From NCBI GenBank assembly GCA_017449285.1, contig JAFSJX010000020.1, positions 1 to 64,000 on the forward strand: 64,000 nucleotides of DNA. The letters run 5' to 3'. Below the pieces are notes generated by a model. The model ran no database searches. It worked only from the letters and a program-made list of their open reading frames with translations, and had not been told where the DNA came from. Within the stretch, counting starts at the first letter, position 1; each line of letters starts with the position of its first letter. The DNA is from Treponema sp. Lineage in GTDB: Bacteria; Spirochaetota; Spirochaetia; Treponematales; Treponemataceae. Of the stretch, positions 8,794-15,892 are shown in pieces. The position numbers and the translations under genes are program-made.

Positions 8794-9892
8794 ATGTTTT
8801 TTAAATTAGCAGAAACAATCGCTTTGCGCAGCTGGAATGATGTCGAATACGCCTATTATGTAAAGGGCATTGAGTATGCCCAGCCGCTCTCATTGAAACA
8901 GGCACAGGTCATGCTTTTGTGCGACGGCGAGCATGACATCGAAATTGACGATACGGTAATGCAGCTTTCCCTCAAAAGGCTGATAGTTTCATGCGAAAAG
9001 GGAGAGCATCCGTCTGCATGGTCATCATACAGGAAGTACGAAAACAAGTATTTCCCAAGAATGAACCTTATGATAACGGGCAAGTGCAACTACAACTGCC
9101 TGCACTGCTTTAATGCTGCGGACAATGCCCCGCTTATGACGCAATGAAACTCTGCATAAAAAACGGATTCAGGGTAAAGGCTCAGACGCAGGTTCACCGC
9201 AGGAACATCGAAACGATGCTGCCCACTGCAAGCTGCTGAACGACATGGGCGTTTCTGAAATGCGCATTATTCGGACGACAGAAGTTCCCCGCTGGACTGA
9301 AAACGCGGGAGATGCCTGTCTTACTATAGAGGAATATTACGAAAAAATGCTGGATTTTGCCAAAACATATCAGAAATCTGGAATGGATATGGTTATTACG
9401 GTATGGCAGTTTTTGACATTCAGACCCAAAATGAAGGCTTTTTTCATCTTGCCCGTGTCGTGTTCCAAAGGCGAATACAAACCAAGCTTTTCAGGATGCC
9501 GCGGAAACAGGGGAATGATAGCGGTCACTTCTTCTGGAGAGCTAGTTCCCTGCATGCAGGAATCGGGCTATCTTATGCAAATGGGAAAACACTTCGCAAA
9601 CCTGCACACAGACAAGTTGAAAGACGTGCTTTCTGAAGGCCCGTATCTTGAGAACATCTGTACCACAGTCGGAACAATCCGCGAGACAAACCAAAAATGC
9701 GCTTCCTGCAAGTGGTTCGAATACTGTACGGGCGGTTGCCGCGCGCTGGGGCTTCTGTATTCCGGCTAGGTCTATGATTTTAACGGAGCAGACATGACGA
9801 AGTGTATTTTCTTCAATAACGGCTGGTATGACAAGGTTTCTGACGCGCTTAGCGAATGGAAAAACTTATCAGAAATAGACGAACAAATTTAA
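8794..9892 (+). pseudogene. Radical SAM/SPASM peptide maturase remnant
   Basis: The start at 8794 follows AAGGAAGGA. The radical SAM cluster motif is intact as ITGKCNYNCLHCFNAAD (C-x3-C-x2-C) near residue 95. The frame stops at 9147. Pieces in other frames (IKNGFRVKAQTQVHRRNIE, then LLNDMGVSEMRIIRTTEVP from about 9230) and a SPASM-type Cys-rich C-terminus (CRGNRGMIAVTSSGELVPC, CASCKWFEYCTGGC) follow. A TAG at 9767-9769 interrupts the frame before ADMTKCIFFNNGWYD, which ends at 9892. Much of the central barrel is missing. SPASM maturases install thioether or C-C links in RiPPs, so this gene belongs with the LanM and precursor remnants. Confidence 0.75.
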
Positions 9893-9935
9893 GAAACGCA
9901 GATAAACGCTGAAAATTTGTTCTGCTTGTAATTCT

Positions 9936-9967
9936 GTACTTGATTTATGTACATAATCAAGTACAAT
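9936..9967 (+). promoter_or_regulatory. brnT promoter overlapping a 10-bp inverted-repeat operator
   Basis: A perfect inverted repeat, GTACTTGATT (9936-9945) and AATCAAGTAC (9955-9964), overlaps a promoter: -35 TTGATT (9940-9945), 16-bp spacer, -10 TACAAT (9962-9967). The predicted transcription start, 6-7 bases after the -10 box, is the brnT ATG at 9974. The symmetry fits BrnA autorepression, which is known for BrnTA systems. Confidence 0.7.
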
Positions 9968-9973
9968 AGAATT

Positions 9974-10300
9974 ATGGAGCAAGATAAAGATTTTGTCTAT
10001 CTCAATGCTTTTGTATGGGATACGGCAAAAAACGAGGCGAACAAAAGAAATCATGGCGGGCTTAGTTTTGAGCTTGCAAGCCGTGTATTCAATGACCCGT
10101 TGCTTTATCAAGACTATGACTATTCCCATTCAAATGATGAGGATAGGGGAAAGTACATAGGCAAGATAGAAGGGCACTATATCGCAACCGTTATAGCGAC
10201 TGACAGGGAAGGTCTAATAAGACTTATTTCTGCACGAAAAGCAGAAAAAACGGAGGTAATGCTTTATGAAGAGAACGCAAAGAGAATACAAGGTTATTGA
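9974..10300 (+). CDS. brnT: BrnT-family type II toxin
   Basis: A 108-residue protein with the BrnT pattern: FVWDTAKNEANKRNHGGLSFELASRVFNDP (residues about 12-40), in which W-D-x2-K-x3-N-x2-K-H/N-G and F-x2-A-x2-V-F are family landmarks, then IATVIATDREGLIRLISARKAEKTE, where 'RLISARKA' matches the C-terminal RIISAR-A strand with basic catalytic residues. BrnT is a RelE-fold ribonuclease that blocks translation until bound by BrnA. The ATG at 9974 is preferred over 9947 because the latter lies inside the promoter. It overlaps brnA by 35 bases, as usual for the pair. Confidence 0.9.
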   Translation: MEQDKDFVYLNAFVWDTAKNEANKRNHGGLSFELASRVFNDPLLYQDYDYSHSNDEDRGKYIGKIEGHYIATVIATDREGLIRLISARKAEKTEVMLYEENAKRIQGY

Positions 10301-10580
10301 TTTTCCCCCGCTGACCGATGAGGAACGGGCAACGCTTGAACGGCTTGATAAAATACCCGATAGTAAGATAAACTTTTCGGACATTCCAGCGAGCAAGCCA
10401 AACAGCAACGGTGGCTTTTATTACATACAGGCGTTGAAAATGCCTAAGACCGATATCCACACAAAGATAGACAATGATAATCTTGCATGGCTAAAACAGG
10501 CAGGCAAAGGCTATCAGGCTAGGCTTAACAATGTTTTGCGCTGGGCTAGAATGAATAATTGTCCGATTACGACATTATAA
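10266..10580 (+). CDS. brnA: BrnA-family antitoxin
   Basis: A 104-residue protein with a Pro/charged N-terminal half and a C-terminal segment DNLAWLKQAGKGYQARLNNVLRWAR, the hallmark BrnA motif 'W-L-K-x2-G-K-G-Y-Q-x-R-x-N-x2-L-R' that forms the ribbon-helix-helix-like DNA-binding end. The N-terminal part normally wraps the toxin. Translation starts inside brnT, with GGAGG about 9 bases upstream, so the two are coupled. The palindrome at 9936-9964 is the likely operator. The pair sits inside a decaying RiPP locus and is itself undamaged. Confidence 0.88.
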   Translation: MKRTQREYKVIDFPPLTDEERATLERLDKIPDSKINFSDIPASKPNSNGGFYYIQALKMPKTDIHTKIDNDNLAWLKQAGKGYQARLNNVLRWARMNNCPITTL

Positions 10581-10589
10581 AAGCCTTGC

Positions 10590-10775
10590 TTGCTCCGTCT
10601 CATCACTGCGGAGTACGGCGGCAAGGTGCGGATTAGAGTCAAAACGCTGGTAATCAAAAAGAGCGGAGAAAAAATTCTTAAAATTGCTTTCCGAAAAAAT
10701 CTTCATCATGCCATTCCACCGTATGCTTATTTAGACGAAGAAAGCAGAAAACGGGCAGTAAAAAAGGTTTTTTAA
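10590..10775 (+). CDS. Hypothetical short ORF (doubtful)
   Basis: A 61-codon frame with a TTG start and no SD, following brnA by 9 bases. The product is basic (RIRVKTLVIKKSGEKILKIAF, ending SRKRAVKKVF) and is not recognised. Its stop codon overlaps that of the convergent sigma-factor remnant. It may be the 3' tail of a lost gene. Low support. Confidence 0.2.
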   Translation: MLRLITAEYGGKVRIRVKTLVIKKSGEKILKIAFRKNLHHAIPPYAYLDEESRKRAVKKVF

Positions 10776-11265
10776 CAGACAGCCTGCATGTAAACACGCA
10801 GTTTTTCAAGCGCGGAACGATGGCGCAACTTTACGGCACCATAGGAAAGCCCCGTGATAAATGCCGCCGCCTTCAAGGGCTTTTGCTGCCAGTAACGGAT
10901 TTCTATAATCTGACGTTCCTCTACAGAAAGCGTCTCAAGCGCACAGGCAAGGCTTTCGAGCATTTGCTGGGAAAAAAACTCCTCCTCGGTGGATGCACCA
11001 CCTGCACAACTGTATAGTTAATATCATCAATGCAATCAAAAAACTTTCGTGTACGATAGAAGTCAATTACGCAGTTCTTGGTAACGGTGTAGACGAAACT
11101 TGAAACTGCATCGGGATTTCCCCGGTAAGAATCAACATGCTCAACAATTTTCTGAAAAATTTTGGAATGTAAATCAGCCGCCGCCTCTGCGTCAGACACA
11201 TGTTTCCTGAGATATGCATACACTTTTTCGGAATAGTCGGCATAAATGCGTTTACAGTCAAGCAT
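10772..11265 (-). pseudogene. ECF-like sigma-70 family factor, frameshifted
   Basis: The first frame (from 11265) contains sigma region 2: YAYLRKHVSDAEAAADLHSK, VSSFVYTVTKNCVIDFYRTRK. The second (ending 10772) contains region 4: LETLSVEERQIIEIRYW and SYGAVKLRHRSALEKLRVYM, a helix-turn-helix with the 'V-K-x-R-x2-R-A-L-x-x-L' end. The frames meet near 10980-11010, just before a run of seven T on the reverse strand, where the linker reads TEEEFFSQQ in the second frame. Restored length would be about 160 residues, normal for an ECF factor. It is divergent from the Nif11-Hint gene and could have controlled the locus. A homopolymer error is possible. Confidence 0.7.
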
Positions 11266-11368
11266 AATAATCTACTTCCCAAAGTACCTTGAAATAATTG
11301 TAACACACAAAATGCAAAAAATGAATTTTTTTTCTGCCCGTTTTTCACCTTATTCGTCTAAACATGTA

Positions 11369-11388
11369 TATAATCGATGTGCAGGAGG
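11369..11388 (+). promoter_or_regulatory. -10 box and strong ribosome-binding site of the Nif11-Hint gene
   Basis: TATAAT (11369-11374) is followed by AGGAGG (11383-11388), 5 bases before ATG 11394. No good housekeeping -35 is visible at 17 bp (CACCTT), which leaves room for an alternative sigma factor. The strong SD supports 11394 as the true start. Confidence 0.55.
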
Positions 11389-11393
11389 AATGT

Positions 11394-12388
11394 ATGGCAC
11401 AGGAAAACATTCAGAAATTTATTGAGGCGGTAGATGCTGACGCAAACCTGGAAAAAAAGACACAGGAAGCGATGGTAAAGGCGTTGCTCCCCTTGGCAAA
11501 AGGCTGGGTTACGACATAAGCTATGAAGAAGCCATGGAGTTTTCGGAGAATAGCGAGGCAGAACTCAACATGGACGACCTTGACGCTGTTGCAGGCGGAG
11601 ATGGACAAATGTCCTCAGATGATGCTAAAAAGATGGCAATAGGAGCATTAGGAACGTTTGGATTTTGTCTCAAAGACGACACCCGTGTGCTGCTTGCAGA
11701 CGGCACGTACAAACGTGCATGCGAAGTCCAGAACACGGACATGGTCGCGGCATGGGACTTTGAGCGGGGCTGCCTGACAAGCGCACCCATCACACACAAC
11801 CATGTCGGAAGCGAAGTCCGCCACGACGCATTCACCGTGCATTTTGCCGATGGCACGGAAGTTGGCGCAGTCGGGGAGCACGCTTTCTTTGACATGACGA
11901 CGGGCAAGTACGCCATAATCAACAACTCCACGACGGATGCGGCAGAATTCATCGGCCACGAATTCGCAAAGGTCAGCGAGGACGGCAAAGTCAGCCGCGT
12001 AAAAATCGCAAACATCACATTCAACGAGACAGTGGAGGGCTACTGCAACCCGGTCTCCCAGAAGCATCTGAATGTCATCACCGAAGGCATGCTCTCGATA
12101 ACAGGCTTTGCGACCTGCCTCTACAACTACTTTGATGTGGATGTGGAAAAGATGGCATACGACAGCAAAAAGCGGGAAGCGGACATCGCGCGCTACGGAA
12201 TTCTGGACTATGACAGGGACGGTTTCAAATCCTTCTTCAGCCGTGAAATCTTTGAGGCGAACGAGTTTAAATACCTTTCCGTGTCATTCGCAAAGAACAG
12301 TTCTGGAAAGGAGCTGCTCCAATTCCTGTGTCTGAGCGTCGGTAAGTTCTTCATTGAGCACAAGGCTGCCCTAAAGCATATAGCGTAA
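11394..12388 (+). CDS. Nif11-type RiPP leader fused to a Hint (hedgehog/intein) domain; single -1 frameshift
   Basis: The first 36 codons (MAQENIQKFIEAVDADANLE onward) match a Nif11 leader and stop at 11517-11519 unless the frame shifts by -1 at GCAAAAGG (about 11497-11504). The second frame then continues naturally as RLGYDISYEEAMEFSENS, restoring about 331 residues. The leader ends DLDAVAGG (restored residue about 69). A 22-residue segment rich in Ala, Gly and Ser leads directly to Cys92 of a Hint-like module: CLKDDTRVLLADGTYK, THNHVGSEV, VHFADGTEVGAVGEHAFFD (block B His, with Thr of T-x-x-H replaced by Val), then HLNVITEGMLSITG. The terminal His-Asn of true inteins is not evident, so cleavage or transfer is more likely than splicing. 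A roughly 90-residue C-terminal extension is unrecognised. It is divergent from a sigma factor and has a strong terminator. Confidence 0.7.
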
Positions 12389-12397
12389 TTTTTTACG

Positions 12398-12429
12398 GGG
12401 CTGTCCAAAACAAGGGCAGCCCTTTTTTT
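12398..12429 (+). terminator. Intrinsic terminator after the Nif11-Hint gene
   Basis: GGGCTGTCC and GGGCAGCCC form a 9-bp stem (one G-U pair) with loop AAAACAA, followed by seven T. Confidence 0.85.
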
Positions 12430-12542
12430 GATCGAAAACAATATGCAAAATCTGCCTGATGAAAAAAGATAGCCTTTGGCGCACTTAATAGAGAAAAAAC
12501 TCGCTTTGCTCTGTGGTTCGGCGGACTGTCAGGTGCAATTAC

Positions 12543-13937
12543 TTACGGGCGAAACACAGACAAAATTCTCCAGATGTAACTTCATTAGAATGAGGATAGA
12601 AAGCTGCTTTTAATAAATTGCCAGAGGAAATATAATCTATCTCGTTCTTTATTTCATTTGAATCCTTTGACCACCCACTAATTTCAACCATTGCTTTTCT
12701 TCCTGCATCATCTCTATCAAAGAAAAGTATAATCTTTATCTTGGTTCATCTTCTTTTAATAATTCTATTGATCTTTTTACAAAATCAATATCCGATTTTC
12801 CCTCAAATAGAACCAATGGTTTTTCAGAATTTAAGAAAACTCCAGCTTCCATTATGTTCCATTCATCAGAGGCTAATTTACGAACTAGATTTATTTTATC
12901 AGTAGGAACTTCCGAGACACTTCCATTTTTGGATTCCAAATATACCAATTCATTTTCTGAGGCAATTTTGGCAATTAACGGAGAATAAGTAGTCATAACT
13001 ATTTGTCTGTCATATTCCGTTGAATACTTTTTTAACTGCTGATATAAGTACACTTTTCTGCTTTCATGAATATTTGCATCTGGTTCATCAAGTAAAAGAA
13101 CAGAATTTTCGTCTGCAATAAATTCTAAAATAGCTTTTATAAGAATTATTTGCTTTTCTCCTTCACTGAAATCATGCAAATGTAAAAACGAACCAATAAC
13201 TATATCTAACTGTGTAATCATAGGATGCGTTCTTGTACATGCCCTAGAAAAGATATCAAATAATTCCCTAGGTTGATAATACAAGTCATCATCATTTGAA
13301 GTGCGTCCTAATCTCGTTTGCAAATCAGCCAGCGAAACAGTGAATTCATCTGGATAATCATACTGTTTATCTGATCTATTAAATTTTCAACATCTTTCCC
13401 AACTTGATAATAACCAGATTTTAATCTTATTGTTATGGCTATAATCGTTTCATCTGTAATACCAAATTCTTCAAATAAAAAATTTGCTATATCTTCATAT
13501 CTATATGCATATAAAAGAAGTATAAGAAAAGAAACATTCCATAAATTTTCATTACAGAAACACATTTTTAAATTTCTTTTAAATGGTTTGTAAAATTCTT
13601 CATATAGAAAAGAATTCTCTCCCATATAAGTAGCAATGACTTTGTTCGGTAAAAAATCAATGTTTTTGACATCTTGACTAACTCTCTTATAACGCCCCTC
13701 CCGTTTCAAAGTATATTCTGAATCATTCTTTATATAAGAAAGTGTATAATCCGTATCAAAATGATAATTGTATTTTCCATTCCATTCTGCAAATATTCCG
13801 CTGATAGCTTCAAGGACATTACTTTTTCCGCTTCCGTTATTACCAATCAAAATGGAAAGATGATTCCCTTTTTCAAAATCAAGCGAGAACTCTTTGAGAT
13901 TTTTATAATCTTTTATCCAAAGAGATTTTAATATCAT
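12543..13937 (-). pseudogene. OLD-like AAA ATPase with TOPRIM domain, two frameshifts
   Basis: Three reverse frames make one protein. Frame 1 (13937-13308) has MILKSLWIKDYKNLKEFSL and Walker A ILIGNNGSGKSNVLEAISG. Frame 2 (to 12736) has FSEGEKQIILIKAIL (ABC-type signature), SVLLLDEPDANIHESRKV (Walker B) and PLVLFEGKSDIDFV, the first TOPRIM Glu. Frame 3 (to about 12543) has IKIILFFDRDDAGR, the TOPRIM DxD. Frameshifts lie near 13360-13380 and 12740. ATPase-TOPRIM proteins are OLD-family nucleases used in phage defence. It is the last gene of the BcgI-like module. Intact motifs suggest recent loss or sequence error. Confidence 0.75.
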
Positions 13938-13958
13938 ACGGAAATATGTTCCTCCCTA

Positions 13959-14558
13959 TTAGATTAAAATATTATTCTCGTTTAATATAACAGTTAGTTC
14001 TTTTCGATATTTTGGATTGCCGGTTCTAACTATCGTCATATTATGATTTTGGATACTCCTTAAAGTTTTGTATGAAATGGCAAATGTTTCTTGTAAAAGA
14101 TTTAATGTTTTCTCCGTCATTCGTGGATGTCGTAAACAATATAGAAATGGCAAATTCTCCGTATTTTTGTTATACCTTAAAGCATCCGTAAAATCATAAT
14201 CATTTGCATAAGTAGCATATTTAGGCTTGCTTAACATTATTTCATTGTTCAGCCGTTCAAAGAATTTTGTAAGCTTATAATTCGAATCTTGAATTTCTGA
14301 TAATATTTCTTTAGGAATCTGTTTTAAATATTGTGATGGAATATTGATTTTTGAAACATTTAAGCTCGTATAATAGTAATTTTTCATATAAATCAATACT
14401 AGATTTAATCCTGGCGATTGTTTATCAAACATATCAAAATAAATATTCACTTTTACATTATTATGCTTAAATGAATACTTTATACACGCAATTTTTGTAT
14501 CCCTTGCATAAACTGTCAAATTATAATCTGAAATTAATTTTTCAAGAATGTTCCCCAT
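13959..14558 (-). CDS. Unknown protein between specificity subunit and OLD-like ATPase
   Basis: A 199-residue protein with no motif I recognise. It is rich in Asn, Lys and Tyr (KNYYYTSLNVSKINIPSQYL), cytosolic and without membrane segments. Its ATG overlaps the stop of the specificity gene (TAATG), which means translational coupling, and the ATPase gene begins 21 bases after its stop. Placement between restriction and ATPase genes suggests an accessory part of the defence module, perhaps a partner of the ATPase. That is inference from context only. Confidence 0.7.
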   Translation of the reverse strand: MGNILEKLISDYNLTVYARDTKIACIKYSFKHNNVKVNIYFDMFDKQSPGLNLVLIYMKNYYYTSLNVSKINIPSQYLKQIPKEILSEIQDSNYKLTKFFERLNNEIMLSKPKYATYANDYDFTDALRYNKNTENLPFLYCLRHPRMTEKTLNLLQETFAISYKTLRSIQNHNMTIVRTGNPKYRKELTVILNENNILI

Positions 14559-15892
14559 TATTCAAACACGCTCCTTTCAAAATCTTCTTTTGCATTCTGC
14601 CTTAATTCAGCAGCTTTTGAGCGGAGTTCTTTTACTTGTGATTTTATTTGATTTATGTGATTTACTATTTCATTTTGCACTTCCAATGGGGGAAGAACAA
14701 TCGGATATTCTTTTATCATTCCTGCATTGAGATTAGGCTGATTGTTTCCATAAGCAAGTTCTCGAATTCGTTCATATTCATTTTGAAAATAAAACCAAAG
14801 ATAATCTGTAAGGATTAATTCATTGTTAATGTCATATAACACAGCACAAGCTTGATTTGTCGAAGAACTTATTCCTAACTTTGCTGTTCGACCACGAGTT
14901 TTTCCCTGACCATACATAGCAATAATTAAAGAATCTTTTTCGTATAGCTTTGCAGAACTGTTTTCTAACCCTTTTTGTGTAATTTTTTCTTCTGTATCAT
15001 TGATATATTCATCAACAACCTCTGTTGTTTTTACCCAGGGAATATTACCATTTTTATAATAACTGTCATTGCTTCTGTCTGGTGTTCCGCCACTTCCAAC
15101 AGAACACAAAGATTCCAATTTTACTACCGGGTGTTTTTTATTACGAATAATTTTTTTTCTCTGATTTTTTTCGACACCCCATAAATCAATATTAGAAAAA
15201 GATATAAAATTAAGTCTATTCTTAAATTCTGTATTTATTTCAACTATCCCTAATTGATTGTCAAAATAAGTTTGAATTAATGCTTGTAATTCGTCTGCTC
15301 GCTTATTTATTTCATCGGTTCTTTTGATTAAATCATCGTATTTTTTGACAATACTTTTTTGTACTTCTATCGGAGGAATAGGTAAACTTGATTTTATAAA
15401 ATCTTCAAAATCAACTCGCTGTCTGTTTGTCGTGCCGTTGCTTTTTGACTGCCAGAATGAATTTATTTTTTTTGATGAAAGTAATAATACAAGAAATTGC
15501 GAAACTGCATTTTTAATATCGAAAAGCCAAAAATCATTTGTTACAATCGCTCCGTCTAAAGAATCGGGAACAATTCCAAAAGAGCCATTTCGGGCATCAA
15601 TGCGGGAAATAATGAACTGCCCTTTTTTTGCAACGAATTGCCGTTTTGTCTTTATGTCCTTTCCGTATTTTTCACAACGAAGAGAAACGCCTTCTCCAAA
15701 CTGATGAATTGTAATTTGTTTGTATAGTACATCTCGTTTTATTTCTATGGCTTCTTTGTTACGAACAAGAAAATTCGTCAAAGGCTGACTTTTATATTTT
15801 CCAGAGATTTTTCCGTTAAGAATTTCCGAAATGTTCCATTTTTCCAGTTCAGAGAACAATATAAACTTAAGAATCGAAAATTCATTTACCAT
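14558..15892 (-). CDS. Restriction-modification specificity subunit (HsdS/BcgIB-like)
   Basis: A 444-residue protein with two target-recognition domains, each followed by a conserved helix: LPIPPIEVQKSIVKKYDDLI (near residue 175) and VLPPLEVQNEIVNHINQIK (near residue 405). The repeated 'PP-x-E-V-Q-x-x-I-V' motif and long coiled helices are diagnostic of type I and BcgI-type S subunits, the helices acting as spacers that set the gap in a bipartite site. The start overlaps the end of the nuclease-methylase gene by 7 bases (ATGGTAA). The two recognition domains differ from each other, implying an asymmetric bipartite target. Confidence 0.9.
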   Translation of the reverse strand: MVNEFSILKFILFSELEKWNISEILNGKISGKYKSQPLTNFLVRNKEAIEIKRDVLYKQITIHQFGEGVSLRCEKYGKDIKTKRQFVAKKGQFIISRIDARNGSFGIVPDSLDGAIVTNDFWLFDIKNAVSQFLVLLLSSKKINSFWQSKSNGTTNRQRVDFEDFIKSSLPIPPIEVQKSIVKKYDDLIKRTDEINKRADELQALIQTYFDNQLGIVEINTEFKNRLNFISFSNIDLWGVEKNQRKKIIRNKKHPVVKLESLCSVGSGGTPDRSNDSYYKNGNIPWVKTTEVVDEYINDTEEKITQKGLENSSAKLYEKDSLIIAMYGQGKTRGRTAKLGISSSTNQACAVLYDINNELILTDYLWFYFQNEYERIRELAYGNNQPNLNAGMIKEYPIVLPPLEVQNEIVNHINQIKSQVKELRSKAAELRQNAKEDFERSVFE

